DNA of 64,000 bases from Leifsonia xyli (GCA_003243275.1 QFQR01000003.1:248001-312000), one strand, 5' to 3'. Shown: positions 49,508 to 58,190, counted from the stretch's first letter. Numbers and translations are program-made. Notes: generated from the sequence alone by a model not told the origin.

Positions 49508-50815
49508 ATGGGACGCTTCCTGCTCACCGCTACGCCCTTCACCGGTCATGTCGTCCCGATGGCGGCGGTCGCGCGAGCCCTCGTCGATCGCGGGCACGAG
49601 GTGCGGCTCTACACCGGCAGCCGCTTCCGGGAACGCGTCGAGGCGGGGGGCGCCACGCTCGTGCCGTGGCGTGAGGCCCCCGACTTCGACGAGAACGATC
49701 TGCCCGCGACCTTCCCGCGACTCGTCGGCAAGAAGGGGATGCGGCAGCTGCTGACCAACGTCGTCGACTGCTTCATCCGCACAGCCCCCGCACAGCTCGC
49801 CGATCTCACCGCCGAGTGGGAGCGCGCCCGGTGGGATGCGCTCGCCGCCGACGAGCTCTCGCTGGGCGCTCTGCTGTTCAGCGAACGGATGAGTCTCCCG
49901 TGGAGCACGGTGTCGGTGCTGCCGCTCAACCTGGCCGGCCCGGCCGGTCCGCCGGGTGGGATGGGGATCGTTCCCGGCACGAACCCGGTCACCCGCGCGC
50001 GCGATGCGATGCTGCGCGGCATGGTGCCTCTCCTCTCCCGTCCGGTCACGGCGGCCCTCGGCGAGGCCCACGTGGCCGTCGGGCTGCCGACACCGAGGCT
50101 CACGATGGACAAGCTGATCTTCTCGCCGACGCTGATCGTCGCATCCGGCGCGCCCCTGCTCGACTACGGTCGCCCGGATCGGCCCGCGCAGCTGCACTTC
50201 GTGGGCGAGCTGCGGGGCGCGGGCGCTGCCGGGGTTCCGCACGAGGAACTGCCGTCGTGGTGGCCCGAGCTCGCCGACCGCCGCGTCGTGCTCGTCTCGC
50301 AGGGCACCCAGAACATCGACCCCGACGACCTCATCCGTCCCGCTCTCGAGGCGCTCGCCGACCGCGATGTGCTCGTCGTCGTGACGACGGGGGTGCCTGG
50401 TCGCGACACACTGCCCTTCGCCGTCCCCGCCAACGCCCGCGTCGCCGGGTTCGTGCCCTTCGGCGCCCTGCTGCCGCACACCTCGGTGATGGTCACCAAC
50501 GGCGGATGGGGCGGCACCCTCCTGGCGCTGCGCCACGGCGTCCCGCTCGTCATCGCGGGCGGCGACCTCGACAAGCCGGAGGTCGCGGCCCGCGTGGCCT
50601 GGTCGGGCGCCGGGGTGAACCTGCGCACGGGCACCCCGTCCGCTCGCGCGGTGGGGGCCGGGGTCGATCGGGTGCTCGGCGAGCCGGGTATCCGGGCGGC
50701 TGCCGCCCGGGTCGCGGCCCAGCTCGTGGCGCTCGGTGGTGCTCCCCGCGCTGCCGAGTTGCTGGAGACGACGCTCAGCCCCTCGAGCGGAGACCTCGCC
50801 CGAGGGGCTGTGTGA
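49508..50815 (+). CDS. UGT-like (GT1-family) glycosyltransferase
   Basis: 435 residues, GT-B. MGRFLLTATPFTGHVVPMAA is the characteristic start with an acceptor-site histidine. The donor domain has RRVVLVSQGTQNIDPDDLIR and the family signature region AGFVPFGALLPHTSVMVTNG followed by GWGGTLLALRHGVPLVIAGG. These enzymes glycosylate small lipophilic molecules such as macrolides or carotenoids rather than polysaccharide. An AGGA seven bases upstream supports ATG 49508. The gene's last codons contain an inverted repeat that may terminate transcription. Confidence 0.88.
   Translation: MGRFLLTATPFTGHVVPMAAVARALVDRGHEVRLYTGSRFRERVEAGGATLVPWREAPDFDENDLPATFPRLVGKKGMRQLLTNVVDCFIRTAPAQLADLTAEWERARWDALAADELSLGALLFSERMSLPWSTVSVLPLNLAGPAGPPGGMGIVPGTNPVTRARDAMLRGMVPLLSRPVTAALGEAHVAVGLPTPRLTMDKLIFSPTLIVASGAPLLDYGRPDRPAQLHFVGELRGAGAAGVPHEELPSWWPELADRRVVLVSQGTQNIDPDDLIRPALEALADRDVLVVVTTGVPGRDTLPFAVPANARVAGFVPFGALLPHTSVMVTNGGWGGTLLALRHGVPLVIAGGDLDKPEVAARVAWSGAGVNLRTGTPSARAVGAGVDRVLGEPGIRAAAARVAAQLVALGGAPRAAELLETTLSPSSGDLARGAV
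50776..50810. terminator. Inverted repeat at the convergent gene ends
   Basis: CAGCCCCTCG (50776-50785) pairs perfectly with CGAGGGGCTG (50801-50810) across a 15-nt loop. It lies in the last codons of the UGT-like gene, just before the end of the opposite gene at 50820. It has no U-tract, so termination would have to be of a U-less type. Confidence 0.5.
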
Positions 50816-50819
50816 GAGC

Positions 50820-51203
50820 TCAGCCGACGCGACGTCGACCCGCGAGTCCCGCGAACAGCAGCGCGATCGCCAGGACCGTCAACGCGAGCACCGCGACCGA
50901 GAGGGGGATCGCCTCCTTGGGTGCTTCCGGGGCGACGAACAGCGGCACGACAGAGAGCGCGGAGAGTGCGCGGGAGACCGCTGCGAGCCACACGCCCCAC
51001 GCGGCACCGCGCCACGCGCCGACCGCGCCGGCCAGGGTGGCGACCGCGAGTGCGGAGGTGACGAGGTTCACCGCGACCGGAGCATTCGGCAGACCGAATG
51101 CGAGCAGACCGACGATATCGACGGCGGCGGCGAGCAGCGCGAGCAGCACTCCGATGCGGAGCGTGCGCAGCGGCTGGGCGGGGGAGAGGGTGTCGGTGAC
51201 CAT
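50820..51203 (-). CDS. Small four-helix membrane protein of unknown function
   Basis: 127 residues with four hydrophobic segments (about 17-38, 44-62, 66-90 and 101-121). I do not recognise a family. RTLRIGVLLALLAAAVDIVG and AVATLAGAVGAWRGAAWGVW are typical helix-forming stretches of small actinobacterial integral proteins. ATG 51203 is preferred over a GTG 30 bp further upstream, because AAGGA lies 6 nt before it. The 111-bp gap to the response regulator holds a weak CCCGG-GCCAT-CCGGG stem. Confidence 0.65.
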   Translation of the reverse strand: MVTDTLSPAQPLRTLRIGVLLALLAAAVDIVGLLAFGLPNAPVAVNLVTSALAVATLAGAVGAWRGAAWGVWLAAVSRALSALSVVPLFVAPEAPKEAIPLSVAVLALTVLAIALLFAGLAGRRRVG

Positions 51204-51314
51204 GGGGTGTCCTTCCGTGACGACCCGGGCCATCCGGGCTGAATCCAGCTTCTTCGCGAGGCGGGGGCCGCGGCACCGTGCGGGCTCCCGAGGAGGCCGC
51301 GTGCTGGCACGTGT

Positions 51315-51956
51315 TCAGGAGGCGCGCGCGTCCAGGTAGGCCAGGATCGCGCGCACCCGCCGGTTCTCGTCGGGGGAGTCGCTCAGGCGGAGCTTTGCGA
51401 AGATGCCGCCCGTGTGGGTCTCGATCGTGCGCTCCGACAGGAACAGTCGCGCCGCGATCGCCTGGTTCGACCAGCCCTCGGCCATGAGCGCGAGCACCTC
51501 CAGCTCGCGCGGGGTGAGCGAGTCGAGCACCGATCCGGCGCGCGCGGCGCCCAGCAGCCGGGTGACGATCTCGGGGTCCAGCGCCGTGCCGCCGGACGCG
51601 ACCCGGTCGATCGAGCGCAGGAACTCGTCGACGTCGAGCACGCGATCCTTCAACAGGTAGCCGATCGCGCCGCCCGCGACGAGCTCCACCGTGCGCCGCG
51701 TCTCCACGTGCTGCGAGAGCAGCATCACCGGGGTCGGCGGATCCCAGGCACGGATCTCGAGCGCCGCCGCGATCCCCTCGTCCTCCGACGGCATCCGGAT
51801 GTCGAGCACCACGACATCCGGACGGTGCGCCCGCACCTGCGCGACCGCAGCCGGCCCGTTCTCGGCCCGCCCCACGATCTCGTGTCCCGCCGTCTCGAGG
51901 AGCGCCGCGATGCCCTCGCGGAACAGGGCCGAATCCTCGCCGATCACGATGCGCAC
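51315..51956 (-). CDS. NarL/FixJ-family response regulator
   Basis: 213 residues. Receiver domain with MRIVIGEDSALFREGIAALL, the phospho-acceptor D52 in DVVVLDIRMPSEDEG and PVMLLSQHVETRRTVELVAG; LuxR-type DNA-binding domain with LTPRELEVLALMAEGWSNQA followed by IAARLFLSERTIETHTGGIF. GTG 51956 lies 13 bp inside the end of the histidine kinase gene, so the two are translationally coupled and form a two-component pair. Its targets cannot be read from this sequence. The signal and regulon are unknown. Confidence 0.93.
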   Translation of the reverse strand: MRIVIGEDSALFREGIAALLETAGHEIVGRAENGPAAVAQVRAHRPDVVVLDIRMPSEDEGIAAALEIRAWDPPTPVMLLSQHVETRRTVELVAGGAIGYLLKDRVLDVDEFLRSIDRVASGGTALDPEIVTRLLGAARAGSVLDSLTPRELEVLALMAEGWSNQAIAARLFLSERTIETHTGGIFAKLRLSDSPDENRRVRAILAYLDARAS

Positions 51957-53845
51957 GGCAGCACCGCCTCGACCGTGGTGCCCGCGCCGGTGCGCGAGTC
52001 GACCGTGAGCTCTCCGCCGAGGGCAGCCACCCGGTCGGTGAGTCCCGTCAGCCCGCCGCTCGGGGTGAGCCGGGCGCCGCCCGCGCCGTCGTCGTCGACC
52101 CGGATACGCAGGAACCCGTCGCGCTCGACCGCGGTGATCCGGATGCGGGACGCCCCCGCGTGCCGCAGCGCGTTCGCGAGCGCCTCGCTCGCCACGTAGT
52201 AGGCGGTCGTCGCGATCGCATCGCTCAGCGTCGGAGTGTGCACCTCGAGCTCGACGAGTTCGGGCGCCACCCGGGTGAGGTCGGCGAGCGCCGCCCCCAG
52301 ACCGTCGTCGAGCGCACTCGGCCGCACCCCGTGGGCGATCCGGCGCAACTCCGCGACCGCCGTGCCCAGTTCGGCGACGGCGGCATCCAGGGCGGCATCC
52401 AGCGCCGGTTCCGTCGCCTGCGTGCGCTGCAGAACGCGCAGGCGCATGCCGAGCGCCACCAAGCGCTGCTGCGCCCCGTCGTGCAGATCACGTTCCAGGC
52501 GCCGCCGCTCCTCGTAGCCGGCCCGCAGCAGACGCTCCCGCGACGCCTCCACCTCCGACCTCGCCTCGGCGACCACCGCATCCGTGCGGATCGCCTCGAT
52601 GAGCGGGGCGGCCGCCCGCACCACGGCGATCGCGGGACGCTTCACCCGATCAGGCGAGGGGATGATCGCGCCGATCGCCTCACCGCGCACCTCGACGATC
52701 GCCGTCGCGGTCGTCGGGATGGCGAGAGCCCCGTCGAGCAGCCGCAGACCCTGGCCGCCGACGTCCTGGCAGGCGACCGCGAGCCCCGGATCGCGCAGCG
52801 CCTGGCGCAGCGCATCCTCGACCGTGTCGGGGGAGGACGCACCCGTCTCCACCTGCGCCGACAGCTGGCGAAGCGCCGCGACCGCACGCCCGCGCTCGGG
52901 GTACAGCATCCGGTCGAGAGCGCTCTGCAGCCACGGGAACAGGATCGCCGCGACAGCGGTGAGCGTCGCGAGCACCGTGATCGCGGCGACCGACGACCAC
53001 TGCAGCAGCGAGAGCCCCGCCACCGCGCACGCGACCGACAAGACCGCGAGCACCCCCACCGCGAGCACCGTCGCGGTCGCCGTCGCCACCGTCGCCCGGT
53101 CGATGTCGAACAGGCCAGGTCGCACGATCGCGATCGTGACGCCCGCCGGGATCGCCAGGTACATGAGCACCAGGCCGAAGCCCACGAGCTCGGCGGTGCC
53201 GACCAGGAGATAGCTCGTCCAGCACAGCAGCAGCGTCAGCGGCAGGGAGGTGCCGGCGAGGAACACCCACCGCAGGCGTGTGCGCTCTGCCTCCTCCGCG
53301 CGGCGAAAGCGCACCACCGGCGCACTCGCGCACACCACGAGCAGCGCGAAGAACCCGAAGAGCAGGATGAGTGCGGGCGCGGTCGTCGGCCCGATGGTCG
53401 CCGGCGCAGCCCACTGCACCGCGCACAGCACACCGAACGCCACGACGACCGCGACGAGAGCCCACCCGGCCGCTCGCCACCGGGGCGACGCCACGCGACC
53501 GCCCGGCACCACGAGCAGGATGATCGCGAACGACAGATACAGCAGCATCCAGGACCCGGCGAAGGGGCCGATCGCACTCGCCGGGACCACATTGGTGGCG
53601 ATCGCGCTGAACCCCGCTACGGCGAGCAGGGGACCCACCGCGCCCCGCGGTGTGACACGCGCCACGACGACGCCGAGCGCGAGCGGCACGAGCGCCACCC
53701 CGACCACGAGCGCCGACTGCGCCGGGGGTGTCGCGAGTTGCGGCGCGAAGGTCCAGAGGGCGGCGCAGAACAGCACGGATGCCGCCCAGGCGGCCACCAC
53801 GGTCGGCATCGCCCACCCGTGCACCCGCCGGCCGGAACTCGACAT
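51944..53845 (-). CDS. Membrane sensor histidine kinase (HisKA_3/NarX-like)
   Basis: 633 residues. The first ~310 residues contain about ten hydrophobic helices, an extended membrane sensor. A GAF-like stretch follows at roughly 330-430. The dimerisation domain has the phospho-acceptor H455 in RRRLERDLHDGAQQRLVALG, and the ATPase domain has ALANALRHAGASRIRI (N box), VDDDGAGGARLTPSGGLTG (G1) and GAGTTVEAVLP. No periplasmic ligand domain is present, so the signal is probably sensed in the membrane. ATG 53845 is set by a leaderless promoter. It is encoded upstream of its response regulator. Confidence 0.92.
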   Translation of the reverse strand: MSSSGRRVHGWAMPTVVAAWAASVLFCAALWTFAPQLATPPAQSALVVGVALVPLALGVVVARVTPRGAVGPLLAVAGFSAIATNVVPASAIGPFAGSWMLLYLSFAIILLVVPGGRVASPRWRAAGWALVAVVVAFGVLCAVQWAAPATIGPTTAPALILLFGFFALLVVCASAPVVRFRRAEEAERTRLRWVFLAGTSLPLTLLLCWTSYLLVGTAELVGFGLVLMYLAIPAGVTIAIVRPGLFDIDRATVATATATVLAVGVLAVLSVACAVAGLSLLQWSSVAAITVLATLTAVAAILFPWLQSALDRMLYPERGRAVAALRQLSAQVETGASSPDTVEDALRQALRDPGLAVACQDVGGQGLRLLDGALAIPTTATAIVEVRGEAIGAIIPSPDRVKRPAIAVVRAAAPLIEAIRTDAVVAEARSEVEASRERLLRAGYEERRRLERDLHDGAQQRLVALGMRLRVLQRTQATEPALDAALDAAVAELGTAVAELRRIAHGVRPSALDDGLGAALADLTRVAPELVELEVHTPTLSDAIATTAYYVASEALANALRHAGASRIRITAVERDGFLRIRVDDDGAGGARLTPSGGLTGLTDRVAALGGELTVDSRTGAGTTVEAVLPCAS

Positions 53846-53857
53846 GACACGACTGTA
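53846..53857 (-). promoter_or_regulatory. -10 box for the leaderless two-component transcript
   Basis: TACAGT on the minus strand (53857-53852), a 6-nt spacer and ATG at 53845. The rest of the 174-bp divergent spacer to the next gene shows no other clear element. Confidence 0.6.
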
Positions 53858-54019
53858 GGGGGAGGCCTCCCCCTCCGCCCCCGTGCCAGCACGCGGATCC
53901 GGCCCGCAGAGGCACCGAGGTGCCGCCCGTGTCCGCCCCGATGGCGGGGAGCGCCTCGCGCGTCAGAGTCGAAGAGACCACCGACCCGGCGTGCTGCGCC
54001 GGCAACGAAAGGACCGACC

Positions 54020-54757
54020 ATGGCCACCACCTTCGACCGCGCGGCGACGCCGGCATCCGTCTCCGCGGCACTTCCCACCGTGCGCTTCCGCCGGATCGCG
54101 GGGGCCATCGCGCTGCCGCTCGCCTTCGTGCTCCAACTCGTCTGCAACGCGATCTACGCCTGGATCTCGACCGAGAGCGGGCTGAGCGACACCGCAGGCG
54201 GTGCCACGACGATCGAGTTCTACGGACGCTATCCCGCGGCATTCCTGGCGATGACCGCCTTCGCGCTCGTCGGGGTGCTCGTGATGCTCCCCGGGCTCCT
54301 CGCCGGGCTCCGGGTGATCCGGCCGACCAGGCCCCGCCTGGGACTCTGGGCGGTGGCGCTCATGCTCGCCGGCTACGTGAGCTACTTCGGCATCGTCATG
54401 ACGAACTTCAGCACCCTCGGACTCGCGCGGTACGCGCAGGGCAACCCGGGTGTCGACGCGGGTGCGATCCTCGATGCCTCGCAGACCTCGCCCGTGCAGC
54501 TCGCGTTCTTCCTGTTGTTCGTCGTGGGCAACCTGATCGGCACGCTGCTGCTCGGCCTCGCCGTCATCCTCTCCCGCACGCTGCCCTGGTACGCGGGCGT
54601 GCTCATCGCCTGCTGGACGGTCGGGCACATCATCAACATCGCGGGAGGCGGCGAGTGGTTCGCGGTGGCGGGAGGCGCGCTCGAGATCGTCGGCCTCGGC
54701 ATCCTCGCGGGCCGAGCGCTTCGCACGAGCGACGCGGAGTGGGCCGCCCGCGGCTGA
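54020..54757 (+). CDS. Six-helix membrane protein of unknown function
   Basis: 245 residues. After a ~25-residue polar N-terminus there are six hydrophobic segments; RFRRIAGAIALPLAFVLQLV starts the first, and AFFLLFVVGNLIGTLLLGLA is the fourth. The protein resembles the DUF4386-type group of multi-pass membrane proteins found near regulators in actinobacteria, but I am not sure of the family. AAAGGA six bases upstream supports the ATG at 54020. The neighbouring two-component genes are divergent and may control it (inference). Confidence 0.65.
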   Translation: MATTFDRAATPASVSAALPTVRFRRIAGAIALPLAFVLQLVCNAIYAWISTESGLSDTAGGATTIEFYGRYPAAFLAMTAFALVGVLVMLPGLLAGLRVIRPTRPRLGLWAVALMLAGYVSYFGIVMTNFSTLGLARYAQGNPGVDAGAILDASQTSPVQLAFFLLFVVGNLIGTLLLGLAVILSRTLPWYAGVLIACWTVGHIINIAGGGEWFAVAGGALEIVGLGILAGRALRTSDAEWAARG

Positions 54758-54768
54758 GCGGGGGCGCG

Positions 54769-54801
54769 GGTTTCGATACGCCGCTGCGCGGCTACTCAAC
54801 C
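54769..54801. repeat. 33-nt intergenic repeat, copy 2
   Basis: Same 33 bases and hairpin as at 48544-48576, also in the same orientation. It lies between the convergent membrane-protein and acyl-CoA dehydrogenase genes. Confidence 0.85.
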
Positions 54802-54814
54802 AGCGGGTGGCCTC

Positions 54815-54830
54815 CCGCGGATCACCGCGG
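54815..54830. terminator. Short inverted repeat between convergent genes
   Basis: CCGCGG (54815-54820), a 4-nt loop ATCA, then CCGCGG (54825-54830). With the 33-nt repeat just before it, this could act as a bidirectional terminator. It has no U-tract. Confidence 0.3.
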
Positions 54831-54841
54831 CGCCGGAAGGC

Positions 54842-56020
54842 TCAGACGAACGCCGCCTTGCCGGTGAGCGCCCGGCCGACGATGAGGGTGTTCATCTCGC
54901 GGGTGCCCTCGTAGGAGTAGAGGGCCTCCGCATCGTTGAAGAAGCGGGTGACGTCGTAGTCGAGCACGATGCCGTTGCCGCCCATCACCTCGCGCGCCCG
55001 CGCGACGGTCTCCCGCATCCGGGTGGTCGCGAACGCCTTCGCGAGGGCGGCGTGCTCGTCGCGCTGGGTGTCCTCGTCGAGCATCTCGGAGACCCGCGTG
55101 CAGAGCGCGATCGAGGCGGTGATGTTGCCCATCATCTCGGCCAGATGCTGCTGCACGAGTTGGTGGGATGCGATGGGCTTGCCGAACTGCACGCGCTCCT
55201 GCGTGTAGGCGAGGGCCGCCTCGTACGCCCCGACCGCGACGCCGACGGCGGCCCAGGCGACCTCGGCGCGGGTGAGGCGCAGCACGGCCGCGGTGTCGCG
55301 GAAGGAGTTCGCGTTCTGCAGGCGCAGGCGCTCGGGAACCCGCACGTTCTCGAGCACGATGTCGGCGTTCTGCACGATGCGGAGCGCGAGCTTCCGCTCG
55401 ATCTTGGTGGCCGTGTAGCCGGGGGTCGAGGTGGGAACGATGAAGCCCTTCACCTGACCGTCGGCGGTGTCCTTCGCCCAGATCACGGTCACGTCGCTGA
55501 AGGTCGCGTTGCCGATCCAGCGCTTCGCGCCGTTCAGCACCCACTCATCGCCCTCGCGCGTCGCGGTGGTGCGCAGCCCCTGCGCCGAATCGGACCCCGA
55601 GAGCGGCTCGGTGAGGCCGAAGGCGCCGATCACCTCACCGGAGGCGAGCTTCGGCAACCACTCCGCGCGCTGCTCGGCCGAACCGGTCACCGCGACGGCG
55701 CCGAGCGCGAGGCCGTTCTGCACGCCCACGTAGGTGGCGATCGAGGCGTCCACACGCGCCAGCTCGAGAGCGACCCAGCCGCGGTAGATGGCCGAGTTCG
55801 CGAAGCTCCGCGTCTCCTCCCACTGCATCCCGAACGCCGGCTGCCGGTGGAACGCGGGCAGGATGTCGCGCGGGAACTCGGCGCGGTCCCAGTGGTCGTT
55901 GACGAGCGGCTTCACCTCTGCCTCGAGCCAGGCGCGGAGCCCGGCGAGCGCCTCCCGCTCCGTCTCGGTGAGCTTCGTCTCGAATCCGTAGAAGTCGCTG
56001 GCGAGCGGGGTGAAGGACAT
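54842..56020 (-). CDS. Acyl-CoA dehydrogenase (glutaryl-CoA dehydrogenase-like)
   Basis: 392 residues, FAD-dependent. The flavin and substrate regions are GAFGLTEPLSGSDSAQGLRT and VLNGAKRWIGNATFSDV. The catalytic glutamate is in LYSYEGTREMNTLIVGRALT, placed as in glutaryl-CoA dehydrogenase, and a GWVALELARVDASIATYVGV helix matches its substrate-arginine region. ATG 56020 has GAGGAG 8 nt upstream. It is not linked to the glycan genes and marks the end of the interlude. Acyl chain specificity is not certain. Confidence 0.88.
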   Translation of the reverse strand: MSFTPLASDFYGFETKLTETEREALAGLRAWLEAEVKPLVNDHWDRAEFPRDILPAFHRQPAFGMQWEETRSFANSAIYRGWVALELARVDASIATYVGVQNGLALGAVAVTGSAEQRAEWLPKLASGEVIGAFGLTEPLSGSDSAQGLRTTATREGDEWVLNGAKRWIGNATFSDVTVIWAKDTADGQVKGFIVPTSTPGYTATKIERKLALRIVQNADIVLENVRVPERLRLQNANSFRDTAAVLRLTRAEVAWAAVGVAVGAYEAALAYTQERVQFGKPIASHQLVQQHLAEMMGNITASIALCTRVSEMLDEDTQRDEHAALAKAFATTRMRETVARAREVMGGNGIVLDYDVTRFFNDAEALYSYEGTREMNTLIVGRALTGKAAFV

Positions 56021-56108
56021 GCGGATGACTCCTCTGTTCGGGTCGGCCGTCGCGCGCGATCGGCAACCGGAGCCTACGACCGGCGGCGGGGCGGGCCAAG
56101 CGGCTTGG

Positions 56109-56143
56109 TAGTTTCTCCCAAGGTGTCGTGCAGTGGAGGTGGC
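56109..56143 (+). promoter_or_regulatory. Promoter -10 and ribosome-binding site of the right-hand glycan operon
   Basis: TAGTTT (56109-56114) as -10 and TGGAGGTGGC directly before ATG 56144. The operon that begins here runs at least to the window end with almost no gaps. Confidence 0.5.
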
Positions 56144-57358
56144 ATGTTTGTTGAGGGTACGCAGTCCACGCGCGAGATCCTGCTCATCGTCGAAGCCGAG
56201 ATCGCGACGGTGCAGCTCATCACCCAGGTTCTGAGCCACCTCGAACGTGATGGCGAGCTCAGCTGGCGTATGCGGAGCGTGGCTGAGGTCACCGCGGACG
56301 ACCTCGGGGCCGATACCTTCCCCCTCATCGTGCGTTCCTGCAACCATGCTGCCTTCCTCCTGAGCACGCGACTGAGAGCCTCCGGGATTCCCTTCGGCTT
56401 CTATCTCGACGACAACTTCTGGGCGATCGAGCCGACGACCGAATTGGGCCGGTACTACGCGGCTCCGCGCACCCGACGTCAGCTGGAAGCGATCGTGCGC
56501 GGGGCCGACATCGTCATCGCGGCGACCGACCCGCTGCGGGAGTACCTGATGCGCTACACCTCGCGCGTCGTCCAACTCGACTCCTTCTACGACTTCGGGC
56601 TGGCCTCGGCGCAGCTCGACCCCCCGCCGAAGCGTGCAACCATTCGCGGGGGGTTCGCGGCGAGCCTGCATCGAGGCGACGACCTGAGCCAGATCTTGCC
56701 CGCCGTGCTCGCGGCACTGGAGAGGCACGATCACCTTGAGTTTGAGGTGATCGGCGCGGAGATACCGGGGCTGCCCGAGGACGCTCGGATCCGGTGCTTT
56801 CCCTACCAGGAGTCCTACGTCGACTACACCCGATTCCAGCTCTCGAGGCAGTGGGACTTCGGCCTCGCGCCTCTCGGACCGGCCGCGTCCAACCGCTACA
56901 AGACCGACAACAAGTACCGCGAATATGCGGCGCTGGGCATCGCAGGCATCTATCAGGACGCACCGCCCTACGCGAAGGTCGAGGATGGCGTCACCGGCGT
57001 GTTGGCTGGGGGCGAGCGTAGCTGGGATGAGGCGATCGGCCTGCTCGTCGGCGACGGTGCACTGCGACAGTCGATCCGCGATCACGCGAGACGCGATGCC
57101 GAAGAGCGGGTCTCCCTCGCGGCGGTCGCCCCACGCTGGGGCGCGGTGCTGCGCTCCGCACCGACCATCGGCGAGCGGACGGAGCGTCTCGAGCGCTTTC
57201 GCGCGCTCGGTCGCGCCCACCTCGTGCCGCGGATGCGCGAGCGGTTCGCGGTTCTGGTGCGCCTTGCCGGTGCGGAGTACGCCACGAACGGGCTGATGTC
57301 GACCGTTCGCCGCACCGGGCGGTTCCTTCTCGCCTCGTTGCGCGGCCGACGTCGATGA
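56144..57358 (+). CDS. GT-B-like glycosyltransferase
   Basis: 404 residues. No classic donor motif is obvious, but the order of elements is GT-B-like: ILLIVEAEIATVQLITQVLS, then IPFGFYLDDNFWAIEPTTEL, DIVIAATDPLREYLMRYTSR, and a later NRYKTDNKYREYAALGIAGI with YQDAPPYAKVEDGVTGVL. The YLDDN motif and the RYKT...PPY...GVL block recur in the C-terminal half of the large protein at 60591-63149, showing that both share this domain. It opens the right-hand operon. The ABC-2 permease overlaps its stop by 4 bp. Donor unknown. Confidence 0.72.
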   Translation: MFVEGTQSTREILLIVEAEIATVQLITQVLSHLERDGELSWRMRSVAEVTADDLGADTFPLIVRSCNHAAFLLSTRLRASGIPFGFYLDDNFWAIEPTTELGRYYAAPRTRRQLEAIVRGADIVIAATDPLREYLMRYTSRVVQLDSFYDFGLASAQLDPPPKRATIRGGFAASLHRGDDLSQILPAVLAALERHDHLEFEVIGAEIPGLPEDARIRCFPYQESYVDYTRFQLSRQWDFGLAPLGPAASNRYKTDNKYREYAALGIAGIYQDAPPYAKVEDGVTGVLAGGERSWDEAIGLLVGDGALRQSIRDHARRDAEERVSLAAVAPRWGAVLRSAPTIGERTERLERFRALGRAHLVPRMRERFAVLVRLAGAEYATNGLMSTVRRTGRFLLASLRGRRR

Positions 57359-58188
57359 ACGTCCGTGGTGTCGTCGGGCCGGGTGCTACCTTCGGAGCCG
57401 TGCCATCGAGAGAACTCCCGGCGCGGCGTTCCGGGTGGGACACCATCAAGCTCAGTCTGTTCCTCGGCTGGCAGGACATCCGCCTGATGTATCGCCGCAG
57501 CGTGCTCGGGCAGTTCTGGATCACCCTCTCCATGGCGATCACCTTCGCGGCGATCGGCTCGGTTTTCGGCTTCATCTTCAACACCCCGCTGGCCCAGTAC
57601 CTGCCGTTCCTCGGCTGCGGACTCGTGTTCTGGAGCTTCATGAGCGTGCTGCTGACCGAGGGTGCGACCTCGTTCATCGCCGCGGAGTCGTTCCTCAAGC
57701 AACTGCCGCTGCCCCTGACCACGTTCTTCCTGCGCACGGTTTGGAAGACGATCTTCGTGATGTTGCACAACGTCGCCGCGCTCATCGTGTTGCTGCTGAT
57801 CTTCCCCCAGGGGATCTCCGCGGTCACCCTCAGCGTCGTCCCCGGCGTGCTGCTCGCGACGACCGCCATGGGTGGGATCGCCTTGGCGCTCGCGGTTGTC
57901 TCCACACGGTTCCGGGACGTGCCTCAGATCCTCGGCGCCGTGATCCAGGTGTGCTTCTACGTGACGCCGATCGTCTGGCAGCCGGAGTCCATCCCGGAGG
58001 GGCCGCGCGGGATCATCCTGTTCTGGAACCCCTTCTATCACCTGCTCCAGGTGATCCGACAGCCTTTGCTGAACGTGGCACCGAGCTGGACTGAGTGGGG
58101 GATCGCCCTCGGGCTCGCGGTCGTATCTGCTGCCATCGGCTGGGCGGTCTACCTCAGCAACCGCACCAAGATCGCGTTCTGGGTCTAG
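57355..58188 (+). CDS. ABC-2-type polysaccharide export permease (Wzm/TagG-like)
   Basis: 277 residues with six hydrophobic helices. MYRRSVLGQFWITLSMAITF is the family's N-terminal signature; VFWSFMSVLLTEGATSFIAA, then a conserved FLKQLPLPLTTFFLRTVWK cytoplasmic turn, and a late NPFYHLLQVIRQPLL segment are typical. Together with the ATPase that follows it exports a finished lipid-linked glycan. Start choice: ATG 57355 overlaps the previous stop, whereas GTG 57400 has a TACCTT box 7 nt upstream and would make a shorter leaderless protein of 262 residues. The first 15 residues are not conserved in the family, so the GTG is a serious candidate. Confidence 0.88.
   Translation: MNVRGVVGPGATFGAVPSRELPARRSGWDTIKLSLFLGWQDIRLMYRRSVLGQFWITLSMAITFAAIGSVFGFIFNTPLAQYLPFLGCGLVFWSFMSVLLTEGATSFIAAESFLKQLPLPLTTFFLRTVWKTIFVMLHNVAALIVLLLIFPQGISAVTLSVVPGVLLATTAMGGIALALAVVSTRFRDVPQILGAVIQVCFYVTPIVWQPESIPEGPRGIILFWNPFYHLLQVIRQPLLNVAPSWTEWGIALGLAVVSAAIGWAVYLSNRTKIAFWV
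57387..57399 (+). promoter_or_regulatory. Possible -10 box for an internal leaderless transcript (ABC-2 permease)
   Basis: TACCTT (57387-57392), a 7-nt spacer and GTG at 57400, inside the longer reading frame. If used, exporter expression would be uncoupled from the upstream GT. Confidence 0.4.
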
Positions 58189-58190
58189 CC

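Noticed and set aside
48651..50815. Methyltransferase and UGT-like gene as a natural-product cluster
   Set aside because: Only two such genes are adjacent, without any polyketide, peptide or terpene synthase; the methyltransferase and the GT have separate start signals.
54842..57220. Extended N-terminus of the acyl-CoA dehydrogenase frame
   Set aside because: The extra ~400 codons are antisense to the GT-B gene at 56144. The normal family start at 56020 has its own GAGGAG site.
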